Origin: Myrica gale
Lineage: Eukaryota; Streptophyta; Magnoliopsida; Fagales; Myricaceae
Direction of reading: 5' to 3'
DNA length: 64,000 bases
Assembly: GCA_963930655.1 (NCBI GenBank)
Contig: OZ005607.1
Span: 22,204,874-22,268,873, forward strand
The notes below the pieces were generated by a model, which ran no database searches, was not told where the DNA came from, and saw only the letters and a program-made list of their open reading frames with translations. The position numbers and the translations under genes were made by a program. The stretch's first letter is position 1. The number at the start of each line of letters is the position of its first letter. Shown one piece after another: positions 32,141-42,589 of the stretch.

Positions 32141-33100
32141 AGAAAACCAGACTAATAAACTATTTATTTTTATACTCGGTTACATTTTTAAGGGTCATAA
32201 AAAATAGGCTCTTTATAAACAAACCGGATATTGGACTACACGCCTCAAGGCCTACAAAGACCAAAGAACTAACAAGGAGACACCAAAGGAGAGGCTGCAC
32301 CTCGATCCCACTTACTGTACTTACAATCTTGTCCAAAAGTTTTTGGACCGATAGAGCGGACTCAGAGGAACACGCAGGAACCCCCGACGGAACTTTTAGA
32401 AGGCAGCTCGGCACACATCGGGTTAGTGCACGCCTCTCAAATGATGGGAGTTATGACATTCAGTTTCTAGAATTTCACTCGAGTAGCGGCCTTCCAAATG
32501 TTGAGAGTTATGACTTGTCGGTTTCTACATTTTCACTTAAGTAGTGGGCTTCAAAATGATGAGTGTTTTTACATTTTCACTTAAGTAGTGGGGGCCAAAT
32601 GTTGAAAGTTATGATAGTCGGTTTCTACGCTTTCACTTAAGTAATGGCATCCAATGTGCTTCCAATAAATTTACATTAAGGGAAGTACACATGCAAACTT
32701 ATTATTGTTCAAATTGCACCACAAACAAACATAACTATGTAATTTCTGATTGTTTTCCTCTTTATTGTTATTTCTTGGAAGCTTTATAAACACAAGTTCG
32801 AGTGTATACTACATTTCACTCCGAGTTATTGTTGACCCATGTATGATATAACTGGCGACAATAATAAAAATCAATACAACGTTGAAATTCCTTTTTAATA
32901 ACCATTAATTGAGGAGTTTCATACAAATTGAGACCCCACAACCACCTGTGCATCATTAATAAATACCCATTTACATGGCATCAACTGTCCACCCTCCCAC
33001 CAAACATAAATATTGGACCTTTGCTCGCCATCTGGTTTCATCCCAATACTTTGCTCACCATCTGGTGTCATACCAATATAACAGGGAGGGCATAAAATTT
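32141..33100. other. Non-coding flank of the prolamin-like gene
   Basis: Contains three diverged copies of a 60-70-base motif (TTTCACTTAAGTAGTGG-type) at about 32470-32650. From about 32680 the sequence is clearly homologous to 5270-5690 (AGTACACATGCAAACTTATT). It is the upstream region duplicated with the prolamin-like gene. Confidence 0.6.
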
Positions 33101-33101
33101 C

Positions 33102-33596
33102 ATGGCTACGCTTAACAGCTTCTCGATATTGGTGGCCGTGTTATTCGCTCATGGGGTGGCCTTGCTTTTTGCTGGGTCGTCTCATCCAGTGCCATCAGAA
33201 AATTGGTAAGCGAAGGACCTAGTTATTCTCACGCAAATGTTTCTCCCGTACGTGGCACCTATCGGAGAACATGACTTCCCACCAGAGCCGCCGCCTGACG
33301 ATCCAACCGCCGATTTTTTGGAAGACTGTGCACTTAAATTAACCGGAGATTGTGGGAAATCAATCTTTACATCTATTTTTGTGAAGAGTTCTGAGCATGT
33401 TGACCACTATTGTTGTCGCTTGCTTGTGGCAATTGGACACCAATGCCACCAAGGGTTGGTGCGCAATATCATCCTCAAAATACTGGCTTACAAAATGAAC
33501 GAAAGCATAACATTGCCCAGAAGTGAGAAAATCTGGAACAACTGTGTCTTGGTCGCACAAACTATCTTACCTGCTCCTTCCCCCTCAGAATACTAA
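33102..33596 (+). pseudogene. Prolamin-like (ECA1-type) secreted Cys-rich protein, interrupted copy
   Basis: ATG at 33102 opens a hydrophobic leader (MATLNSFSILVAVLFAHGVA, then LLFAGSS). The mature region lies in the same frame: DDPTADFLEDCALKLTGDC, then HYCCRLLVAIGHQCHQGLV, giving the C-x7-C ... CC ... C layout of the prolamin-like domain, and ends at 33594-33596. Between them TAA at 33207-33209 closes the frame. A GTAAGC donor overlaps that stop, but no nearby AG restores the frame, so a nonsense mutation is more likely than an intron. Starting at ATG 33237 would give 119 residues without a signal peptide. The function of relatives is in gametophytes; none is assigned here. Confidence 0.7.
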
Positions 33597-33599
33597 GTT

Positions 33600-33985
33600 G
33601 TGTCTCATTTGTGGTGGGAAATAAAGAACTAAAGCTACACTTGACTGCCTTGCCCTTTTTCCTCAACGGATCAGTTAATTAAGAAAATTTGCCTCAACAA
33701 CTTAAATGTTGTCGGAAATCAAATGTTCGTTCAAAAGGAGAAAAACCAACAGGAGATATTAGGAAGAACATATTTATTTTTGTTCGTTTTATTCAAAAAT
33801 CTGGACTGTTTACCTAAGATTCTTCGCATTTGTATTGCTTAATCTAAATTATGAAGCCGCTCAAACCAATTTTAAAAGTTTAATTGCTTGTCAAGGGGAG
33901 AAAACAACAACATATTTTCACGATGTGTAATGTAAAACAAAATGACATACATATATTCAATTGGTCTAAAGTCTCAAATTGATTG
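33600..33985. other. No gene recognised
   Basis: AT-rich downstream region of the prolamin-like gene with no strong internal structure. Confidence 0.4.
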
Positions 33986-34475
33986 TCTTAAACCACAAAT
34001 GCAGATCCCAACTCTGTCAGTAAAGATGAACCCAGTACAGCTCCAAAACCTTAGACAAAATTGAGAATATATACAGTAACACAGAAGTACCAATTAAGAA
34101 GACATTTTGACCAGAACAATATTGTCAAACAATATGGATACATCTCCACCTAAGAATCCCAAGAGCTGACGAATTGGGTTGCACGTGCTTTCTTCCTCAT
34201 CCAAGCTGTAACTTGATAGATCTGTAAACACATACCCTCCCCTGCCGCTGCCCCTTATAATCCAATGTTATCATTAAGCTCCCAAAAAAGTAAGCCAACC
34301 AAGAAAACTTGCCCAGAATTAGACCATTCGAAAAATTCCATCCCAATTAAATGCACGGGAGACTAGGCAAAGGAAACTGAATAAAGGTAGATCAGTTAGG
34401 TCCCTGTTTTGGTCAAACCGTGCATAAACTGCAGTTTGTCATGGAATTCTCAATAAGGAACTGACTGCTAGTTAA
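33986..34475. repeat. Duplicated non-coding block, copy 3 (extended right half)
   Basis: Homologous to 55425-56100: ATCCCAACTCTGTCAGTAAAGATG near the start and GAATAAAGGTAGATCAGTTA near the end. It includes the exon-like segment 34094-34221. Confidence 0.75.
34094..34221 (-). other. Possible terminal exon of an unidentified gene
   Basis: After an acceptor TGTTTACAG the minus strand reads LSSYSLDEEESTCNPIRQL, then LGFLGGDVSILFDNIVLV and KMSS, stop. The paralogue near 55490-55560 keeps LSSYSLDEEESTCNP but has a frameshift and has lost the splice acceptor. I do not recognise the protein and see no upstream exons. It may be a relic of a gene next to the ancestral TNL. Confidence 0.3.
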
Positions 34476-35003
34476 CAAGCAAAAAAAATGGAGATGGAAC
34501 AGTTCAAAGGATTATGTACTAGTTGTGATTCATAGCAATTGGTTTTAAAAACAGACAGAAGAGGCGAACAGCCACAAGGCAAAGCCCCTACTTAACAAAG
34601 TTCATGTAATAGTTCCTTAGAAGCCAATATATCCTTCATTATAGAAGGCATTGAAGCAAACAGCAATCATAATGGAACCAGCTTAACATTCAAAAACAAA
34701 GGAGAAAAATTCACATTCAATATCAGAACTGTGAACCTGCACAGTGAAAAATGGGCTGTTATCTATTCTTTTTAAATTGGTGAATTTAACTTTCTCCTAA
34801 TGAAGGTGATCAAAAGATTCCTCAAGTTTGGTGTAGTTGCACTTGGTAGGCTTTGGAAAGAGAAAGGAAGGCTAATGCGGAAGCGTAGAAGCAAAGGTAA
34901 GCCATTGAAGCAGGTCAAAGATCCAGACGCCTAGATGCAGCCGAGGCCAAACTCAAGTACCCTTATCTCTTCCACCAGGTCAAAGGAAGGCTAACGCTGA
35001 GCC
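34476..35003. other. No gene recognised
   Basis: Ordinary AT-rich spacer. TACCCTTATCTCTTCCACCAG at about 34960 is repeated at about 35112 inside the neighbouring element, suggesting local rearrangement at the element edge. Confidence 0.4.
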
Positions 35004-36497
35004 GTAATATGCTGAGTGGTGCTTTGCTACAGTTAGGATTAAAACTTCACAATCGGGAGGCTTAAAACACGTCACGCCATTTAAAATAAATTACCCGCGC
35101 TTGACCGAGTACCCTTATCTCTTCCACCAGATTTGCAACTGACCCGCAATTTCAATCTACCCTTCGTCGCCCAGCTCGCACAGCAATCCGTCGCATCTCG
35201 TAGCCCAGCCCTGCTTGGTAACTTGAAGCACTTTGCAAAGAACATACTTCAAAAGGCCGACTTCAAAATATACATCTCCAGACGACATTATCACATGAAC
35301 ATTGACTTCATCTTCTTAATGGCTTTCTCTATGGCAAGCATATTCTTTTTGAAAGCTGACCTCTCCTTCTTCTTCCTCTTCGGCTTCTTGTTGGTCATGC
35401 TGCTGTTGTTGATGTTGTTCGAGGAAGGACTGGACGACTTGTTTTACAAAGGCCTTGTAGGGAGGCTGGGATCTTGTGCTCGGTCATCTCCTCCATGTCA
35501 GATTCTTCTAGAATCCTTAAAAAAGTCTTTTCGATTCTTTATTGAACTTTGGCTTCTATTTCTTTCTTCCTTCACTTCCTTATTTTTTCCTCTAAGATTT
35601 TCTACCGTGCGAGTGTTGAAAGAATTTAGAGAAGAATTCTCTCTTAAACAACAATCTTTTCTTTCATAAAAGAAAGGAAAGACACAAAAAGACAAAACAC
35701 ATTTTTGTTTGTCTCAGTCTCACTTTTTACAAATTCACACACCTCACGACACATATCACACTCTTTTTTTTTTCTTTTACACCTCACTTTCACGTACACC
35801 AGCAGCACCTCAATTCTCACACCTTTCTTTTCTTTCTTCGTTCAAGCCACCAGCACACACTTTCACTTCTTCACCTCACGCTAGCAACACACTTTCACCT
35901 ATTCACCTCACGCCAGCAACACACTTACACACACCTCACAGCAGCTCAGCATTTGAGCCTTTTGAGGCGGCTGCAACAATTCTTGAAGTCGGTAGTAGCC
36001 ATTTCAATTGTCCACACATTCTACAAAGTCGGTTTACAAAATTACAAGTGGAAACAACTCTTTTTCTAAAATATTCTACACATTTCTAAAATTACAACAA
36101 TTACATCATTTTGTATATTCTAAAATTACAAAATGATGTGTGTGCTTACTTTTCAACAGCGAGTACTTGTAGCAGAAACAGAGAAGTTGTCTTTTATCGG
36201 GGTAAAAGATGCGACGGAGGACTGGGCGAGCGACTATGATGCGATAGAGGGCTGACGGATTGCTGTGAGAGCTGGGCGACTATGATGCGACAGAGGGCGA
36301 CAGATTGCTGTGCGACGAAGGGTAAGGGTCTGAAATCGCTAAGACTGAAATTGCGGGTTAGTTGCAAATCGGGTGGAGGAGATAAGGGTATTCAGGTCAG
36401 GCGCGGGTAATTTATTTTAAATGACGTGGCGTGTTTTAAGCCGCCCGATTGTGAAGTTTTAATCCAGACCGTGGCAAAGCACCGCTCAGCATATTAC
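35004..36497. mobile_element. Long-TIR (Mutator-like) element, about 1.5 kb
   Basis: The left end GTAATATGCTGAGTGGTGC is matched by the reversed right end GTAATATGCTGAGCGGTGC. Homology continues inwards for about 230 bases, for example GATTAAAACTTCACAATCGG and CATTTAAAATAAATTACCC. The match may start 10-15 bases further out. No clear target duplication. The interior holds a lysine-rich coding-like segment and a CA-rich stretch (35840-35940) with two short tandem units. It could be a gene-capturing Mutator-type (Pack-MULE) element. Confidence 0.65.
35296..35430 (-). other. Lysine-rich coding-like fragment inside the long-TIR element
   Basis: The minus strand reads SSNNINNSSMTNKKPKRKKK, then ERSAFKKNMLAIEKAIKKMK, then SMFM and a stop. 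It looks like a nuclear-localisation-rich C-terminus, possibly captured host sequence. The longer 178-codon frame on the plus strand over the same DNA is Leu/Phe-rich and is probably the shadow of this. Confidence 0.3.
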
Positions 36498-36529
36498 CGT
36501 TCAACATAATAATCGATCCCCAAATAATG

Positions 36530-37989
36530 ACTCCCTGCTAATGATACTAGCTGTTTTTCTCTATCTAGATCATCGGGAATAATGAAATCCTATTTTGTAG
36601 CGTGCAAATTATCATCCTGGTTTCCCCACAATCATCCCATATATGTAGTCTTTGCATGAGAATTTTTGAAAGTAGTAGTTGTTGCAAAGAAACTGAACCA
36701 CGATTTTTAGTTTCTTTTCTAATACGAGCAATAAAACTTCTAGCTTCGAAGTGATAAGAAACTTTGTCATAAATAACTTCCGCAAGAATTGTTTTACCAA
36801 CACAACTCATTCCATGAATCCCTGTAAAGTGAACATCATTTGACCCAGTATGGAAAAACCTAATTTAGACCCTAACTATACCTAGAGGGGCGTGAATAGA
36901 TGAGATCTCAATTTAAAAATAATTCAACACTAATTTTAAAACAAGTTCTAAAATTGATCAGTCTAGATATATTAAACCACTAATTCAATTATCAAACAAT
37001 TAATCAACAATAAAGAAAATATTTAAACATACAAGGAGACAAGAGATTTGATGACGAAATGGAAAACCTTTAAAAAACTATTCAAAAGAAAAACCACTTC
37101 GGGCTAGCAGCCACCTGATATACACTAAGAATATATCCTTACAATAGTTATTTAGGCACGAGCAACCCTAGTTGCTTGACTCTGACACCCCTGATGTAAT
37201 AATCTAAGCATCCTTGCTCAAACCCGCTCCAACCGGCATTCACCTCAGCACTCTGAGATTCTTCTTAATGATATTATCTCACGAACAACTCTTGTTCTTC
37301 AGCACTCCTTCAACACTATAAAGCTTCCACAGCAAACATGATTGAAATTGAAAAAAACTGATCAAAAGGAAGACATAAATCTCCAAGTGTGTCTCTGAGA
37401 AAATGAGGCACAAGTATACTCAATAATAGCCTCAATAGCCTCTCAGACAATTCTTCACAAACCCTAGTAGGGTTTCTCCATTTTCCACAAGGAAAGACCA
37501 GGAAACAAGGAGTTTCTAAAATTCCCTGGCTTTCACTAAAGCGTGGGTTGAGCGTCAGTCACACGTGAAGTTTTTGTCTGAATTATTCATGATTCACTCG
37601 AGTGGTCATCGAGCATCAGTCCAGCAATAAGTCTCTATAAGAAATTGTCAAGCCTCGCTCGAGCGGCAGTCGAGCGTCAGTCGAGCAAAAAGTCTCTATA
37701 AGAAAACTTTATATCTCGCTCGAGCGGTAGACAAGCGACCGACCACCTTGGACACAACAGAGAGGAAAACTCTTGAACGACAAAGGAGAGACACTTACAT
37801 CTCGATAAGGACATATTTTGACACAGAATTTTGCCAATACAACAATGCACTGACAAGTAGGTTCATCATTTCCTCAACACGGGATTTTATACCAATATAC
37901 TTGTTTGAAGAATTTGAGAAGTTACAACTCAATCTATAAAATATATGTTCACTGATCTCATTGACAATTGTTGACTCATATATGAACAT
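36530..37989 (-). pseudogene. TNL fragment B: 5' half of an NB-ARC exon, split by a repeat
   Basis: 37856-37985 encodes the exon start (ESTIVNEISEHIFYRLSCNF, then SRVEEMMNLL) and 36530-36850 continues with GMSCVGKTILAEVIYDKVSY and RSFIARIRKETKNRGSVSLQ. The P-loop is GMSCVGKT instead of GMGGVGKT. The splice acceptor CAG is CAT. A 1-kb repeat (36852-37854) separates the pieces. Homology is lost after the kinase-2 region. It has no TIR, LRR or C-JID part nearby. Confidence 0.85.
36852..37854. repeat. Repeat of the 'GAGGGGCGTGAATAG' family inserted in TNL fragment B
   Basis: Because it interrupts a recognisable NB-ARC exon, its limits can be set to within a few bases. It opens CCTAACTATACCTAGAGGGG and ends near AATGCACTGACAA. 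Near its right end are three diverged units with CTCGCTCGAGCGG / AGTCGAGC words, separated by AGTCTCTATAAGAAA. It has no open frame or terminal inverted repeat. AGTA occurs at both junctions but is too short to prove a target duplication. Confidence 0.55.
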
Positions 37990-38042
37990 ATGATAGCAGT
38001 GAAGTAAGTATTAATATTATAATGTACAACAAATAAAGAGGA

Positions 38043-39170
38043 CACTACAAAAAAGGCCTTCAGCTGCGGTCAGAAACCGCCACTAAAGGTGCCAAAACCG
38101 CGCTATAGGCTATAGCAACGGTTTTTTAGCAGCGGTCGCGACCGTTGGTATTGTACCGTCGCTATAGCCTATAACGGTGATTTTGGTGACCGCTGGGAAA
38201 GACCGCTGATCTATAGAGGCGGCCGCGGCCGTCGTTATAGACTACTCTACTGTGGTGTTTGTTAAAAACGTTGTTGTAGGTCGATTTTGGTTTGCGTTTA
38301 AACATCTATAGCCACGTTTTGTGGCCGCCGCTAAAGGTCTGTACCAGCGTTTTTTTATACTCAAGAGGAAAACGTTGCAACTGCTATATTTATAAAAACA
38401 CTTGCGTTTTTACTTTATAATACAAATTTATTTTAATAACCATAATTCATTGCATGTAAGAACTTAAAAAATAAGGATAATAAAATAAAATATACTTCAT
38501 CATTGATTAATAATGTTTTACAATAAACACAATAATCTCTATTAGTAATCTAAAAAATAACAAGTTTATAATATAAACTAACAATAAGGGATAAAATTAT
38601 AGTTAGCCCCCTATGTTTGAGCAAAAATCAAATAGCTACATTTAACTTTCAATCCCACAATTTGAGACCTATAACTTTCAAAACCTATCATTCTTCGCCC
38701 CCGTCTAAATCAGACGTTAAATCGAACGAAAAAACCTGAAAAATGACCGAAATTCCCCTCCAAGATAAAATTACTAAAATAATTCAAATAATTAATTAAA
38801 AATAAAAAATGACATTTTTTAAGTAAAACTATTGAAACTCTATTTATTTTTATTTTTTATTTTTTTTTTAAATTTAGCCTCGTAGGGGCATTTCGATCAT
38901 TTTGCATGATTTTTCATCAGATTTAACGCCTAATTTGGGTAGAATGCGATGATTTATAGGCTTTGAAAGTTATGGGTCTCAAATTGTGGGATTGAAAATT
39001 AGGGGTAGCAATTTGATTTTTGCCCAAACGTAGGGGACTAACTATGACTTTACCCCTAACAATATGCAAGGACCAACTAAAATATTCAAATACAACACAA
39101 TAAGTAAGGACCAATTAAAATCTTCCACCTTTTACACATGAACATCTTCGATCTTGAATTTCTGTAATTG
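38043..39170 (+). mobile_element. CACTA element end, same family as 21036-24797
   Basis: CACTACAAAAAAGGCC at 38043 is followed by TAGCGGCGGT-type subterminal words to about 38370. From there to about 39170, apart from a MITE at 38587-39055, it is the reverse complement of 24275-24540. The insertion site is the TNL intron sequence AATAAAGAGGA|ACTCTATAG seen intact at about 11746, 28777 and 51477. The partner end was not found, so the element is truncated. Confidence 0.75.
38587..39055. mobile_element. Long-TIR MITE (Mutator-type), 469 bases, perfect 9-base target duplication
   Basis: CTAACAATA lies at 38578-38586 and again at 39056-39064. The ends GGGATAAAATTATAG and, reversed, GGGTAAAGTCATAG begin arms of about 100 bases or more (shared AATCCCACAATTTGAGACC). 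The paralogous CACTA copy near 24385 lacks this insertion. There is no coding content. Confidence 0.85.
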
Positions 39171-39709
39171 AAAACAAATATCACATGAGAAATAGAAATA
39201 AACAAAAGATTTATGTAAACAAAATATCTTCTTGTATATAATGCTATAAGCAAACGTTCGCCAATAAAAGAATTTGGATAGAACCTAAAATAAATAAATA
39301 CAAAATTTCTTATGCTCAGGAATGACAGATGCAAAGTTAGTACTCTGGCAAGAACTCTCACCCTCGTTTCTTCCATTTTCTTAAACTGCAGCTCTTGGAC
39401 TACTCATAATCACGTCATCCTCAACAAAAATCAAAATGACAATGTATATACAGTCCTAATATAAGAAAAACATTGAAGCTTGACAGTGTCTAAGATGCTC
39501 ATTTTAGAGAGGATCAATTAGGTACTAATTTCAGATCATAACAAAAAGAACCATCAGGGCATATTGGCTATAATCTATTCCAGACAGTGACTTCAAAGAA
39601 TTGTCACCTACGATAAATGCTCTTTATCGCCATAGAGAGCTTTGTTCTGCACAAGAAGATCAACCTCTTTTTTCTGAACAAGAGAAGACAATTCAGAAGA
39701 ATGATATCA
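39171..39709. other. No gene recognised
   Basis: AT-rich DNA. Together with 40567-41300 it reads like one continuous unidentified sequence split by the hAT element. Confidence 0.4.
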
Positions 39710-39717
39710 GAAGTCAT

Positions 39718-40558
39718 CATTGGCGGATGCAAGGGGGGGCCAACAGGGGCCCTGGCCCCGGTTGGCCTCATGCTTCACTTTAAATATATATATATACTCT
39801 AACTAAATGGGTCCCCCTTAAATCTCACTACAAGTCTTATTTGATTTTAAGATTGTTGTACTTCAAATTCTTTTTCATATTATTGTGGTTATTGATTATT
39901 AATTAAGTTTTGAAATGAAATTGTGATTATGACTAGATAGTGAAATTGTGATTAGGCCTTAGGTTGTGAAATTGTGTTTAGGACAATAGGTTGTGACTTG
40001 TGAAATTAAATTGATAAATTTTGTTTTCGTTTTTTTTAGATAATGAAGAAGTTTTTGATAAAAAAAAAAATCAACGGGATCGTCTGGTACTCCTAGCGTG
40101 GCTGCTACTTCTGAGTTGAATATTAGCTCGAAAAAACCTCGTGTTTTGTTTAGTCAATATCCGGAGTTGATGTGTTTACATCTATCGGGTTTAGCAATTG
40201 GAAAAAGGAAGTGGAGGTATTTAGTGACCATGTTGGTGCCATTAATAGTGCTCACAATGATGCTAGAAAACAATGTGAAGCACTCAAAAATCAGCGAAAA
40301 AGTGGGTCACATATTTTATTTGCACACGGGCACGGTATAGAGAATATGTAGAACTGTAGGATCCAATTGACATCTATCAGTCTCAACAAATAACACGGTA
40401 CTTTTATTTCAATATAATATATTTTTAATGCTTATAATCTTTAATTTTGAATATTTTAACTCTAAGAAATTTTTGTGCATTAAGTAGTTAATTATTTTTT
40501 TTGGCATTTTCTTTTAGGTGTTGGCCCCCCTTCAAATTCGGTCCTGGTTCCGCCACTG
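39718..40558 (+). mobile_element. hAT element with transposase N-terminal remnant, 841 bases
   Basis: Ends CATTGGCGGATGC and, reversed, CAGTGGCGGAACC are flanked by the perfect 8-base duplication GAAGTCAT (39710-39717 and 40559-40566). Inside, about 40040-40330 encodes a start MKKFL and, after frame changes, GFSNWKKEVEVFSDHVGAIN followed by SAHNDARKQCEALKNQ. This is the TTF-type zinc-finger region at the N-terminus of plant hAT transposases. The catalytic and dimerisation parts are missing, so it is an internally deleted, non-autonomous copy. Confidence 0.88.
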
Positions 40559-40566
40559 GAAGTCAT

Positions 40567-42070
40567 TATGCCATGTCTTAAACAGTGTGTACAAGCTACA
40601 AAAGGGAGAGTTTGGATAGGCAAGAGACATTCAGCGTCCTAAAACTATCACCTAAAGGAGCAAGGCAATCAAGAATAGAATTTCTGAATTTGGGCGTTGT
40701 TATGGATCCTTCACCAAGCAAGTAGCCAGCAGCTCTTCGGAAGACATAGAAATGCAACATTGCAACTAGAACATTTAAGCAAACAGGTTGCATGCAATAA
40801 TCATCTCACAGAAGAGGAACTAGAAAAACTCCGTTCAGGTGAAATAAAATAATTGGAACAACAATTTATGTTGAATAATGCATAGAAGAATTAAAAAAAC
40901 TGGGCGCGCTTTTCATTTTTGGCTTAATTCCATTAATTTCATCCACCAATAACTCAAAACTAATAACACAGCAAACTGGGTGCAAACGAAAAAAAAAAGG
41001 AAGCACAAAGCACCAGAAAAACAGAGGCCAGGCAGCTCGTTGATTTGATGCTGGCAGGAGGATGTTGTATCAGATTTCTGCCATGCTCCGACTAGGAGGT
41101 TGTCGGCATATGGAAAATAAACGCCAATAGGCAAACCTCAAGCATAGAACTATTCTTTGCAAGCCATAGCAATGCATAATCTACACTCTCTTAGTTTCTC
41201 TGTCACGACACATAGGGGGCTCGAAATCTGTAAGATTTTTGCAGCCATGTATGATGGTGAAGGACAGAGGTTGACAGCGCCTGGAAGGGGGCGGAGGGAG
41301 AGAAGAGTTATGGACTGAAAAAGAGATGAACCCTATCGAATTCTAAAATTTCTTCCAAAGTTTGAAAGATAAACAGTGAATTTAGAGAAGAAAAAAAAAA
41401 GAACCAGTGCACCCGCCAAAACGAAAAAAACATATTAATACATTAAATAATATAATGTATATAGTCACCGTTTTGACCCTTTTTTTTAAATTTATAGTTT
41501 TTCAGTTTTTTTAATAATAAGCTATATACTGCATGTTATATATTTTTCGTAATTTGTAATTTGTAATAGCTTTTAAATCGATCCTAATACTTGGTCAAAC
41601 ATCTACATCAAAGAAAGGAAATCAAAAGGAAACATAGAGAGCAATGGGTGGTGTAACAACGTTTTTTCTGATCAGCTTTGGACGTCTCGGTCTCCGCGGT
41701 ACAAGAGACTAGAAGAGCAGCCGCAAACAGAAGAGCTACTAGGCAATATAGACAGAGAGAGAGAGAGAGGGATAGATAGAGAGAGAGAGAGAGAGAGGAG
41801 ATTACCGAAGCAACAGTCGCTGAAGGGATTAGCGTCGGTGAAGATTGAACTCGTCCGTAAAGATTTAGCTCCGTCGGCGATTCTGTATTCTCAATGACGG
41901 TTGAATGGAGCGGTGGATAATTTAAAGGATTCAAATTGCGTCGACGTCCTAACCGAATATTGTCGACAAATATGGCATTCGACTATTCAAAAGTGCTTCC
42001 GCATCTATCGCCTACGGGACTTGCTTTTCTGGTCGTTGTTGCAAAGGCTTCGGCGACGGGAGTGGAGCCA
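40567..42070. other. No gene recognised; GA microsatellite
   Basis: A (GA)n-type tract lies at 41754-41802. The minus-strand frame at 41608-41934 starts MNPLNYPPLHSTVIENTESP and ends in the Leu/Ser translation of that tract. A GGTAATC donor-like site follows SATVAS, so a short 5' exon is conceivable but not supported. Confidence 0.35.
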
Positions 42071-42074
42071 CACC

Positions 42075-42580
42075 CAAGAATCTCGTCGCTGATGGACAAG
42101 TTTGTTGTAGTGTGATTTCTTTGGAAAATTTCTTGTTCGGTACAATCCCGGAGTCACTAGGGAAGTGTCAGTCGCTCAGCCCGCGAATACGAATGGGGGA
42201 ACGGGTCGATACCAAAAGAACTTTCCGGGTTGCCGAAGCTTACCAAGGTGGAGCTGCAGAACATTATTTATCTTACTAGGGAGTTTCCGGAGACTGATTC
42301 TGTAGCGGTGAGTCTAGGCCAGGTTAGCCTCTCCAACAATCAGCTTACGGGGGACATTACCGTCGATCATCGGTAACTTCTTCGGAGTTCAAAAGGTTTC
42401 CCTTGATGGTAACAAGTTCTCGGGTCGTATTCCACCTCAGATTGGGAGGTTACAACAGCTTTCCCAGATGGATTCTCAGGGGACATTGCACCAGAAATCA
42501 GCCAATGCAAGTCGTTACCTTAATCGATCTCAGCTGAAACGAGATCTCCGATGAGATTCCAAACGAGATCTGTTAGGCAG
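42075..42580 (+). pseudogene. BAM/CLV1-type LRR receptor-kinase fragment (extracellular LRRs)
   Basis: Across several frames the plus strand reads NFLFGTIPESLGKCQSL, RIRMGE, GSIPKELSGLPKLTKVELQN, LGQVSLSNNQLTG, DGNKFSGRIPPQIGRLQQL, GDIAPEISQCKSLTLIDLS and EISDEIPNEI. These are consecutive LRRs in the order found in the BARELY ANY MERISTEM / CLAVATA1 receptor-like kinases, which perceive CLE peptides at the plasma membrane. Multiple frameshifts and stops disable it. There is no kinase domain. A second, more N-terminal piece of the same kind of gene sits at 61446-61512. Confidence 0.82.
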
Positions 42581-42589
42581 TTAACATAG

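Noticed and set aside
33206-33266. Small intron in the prolamin-like gene that would remove the in-frame TAA
   Set aside because: The donor GTAAGC is good, but the available AG sites give either a TGA at the junction or the wrong frame, and the length (about 60 bases) is at the lower limit for plant introns.
35133-35669. 178-codon plus-strand frame inside the long-TIR element
   Set aside because: Leu/Phe-rich translation opposite a Lys-rich minus-strand segment. It starts inside the terminal inverted repeat and has no signal or domain order that I recognise.
41608-41934. 108-codon minus-strand gene
   Set aside because: The second half is translation of a GA microsatellite. The first half has no recognised family, so only a note under the spacer is given.
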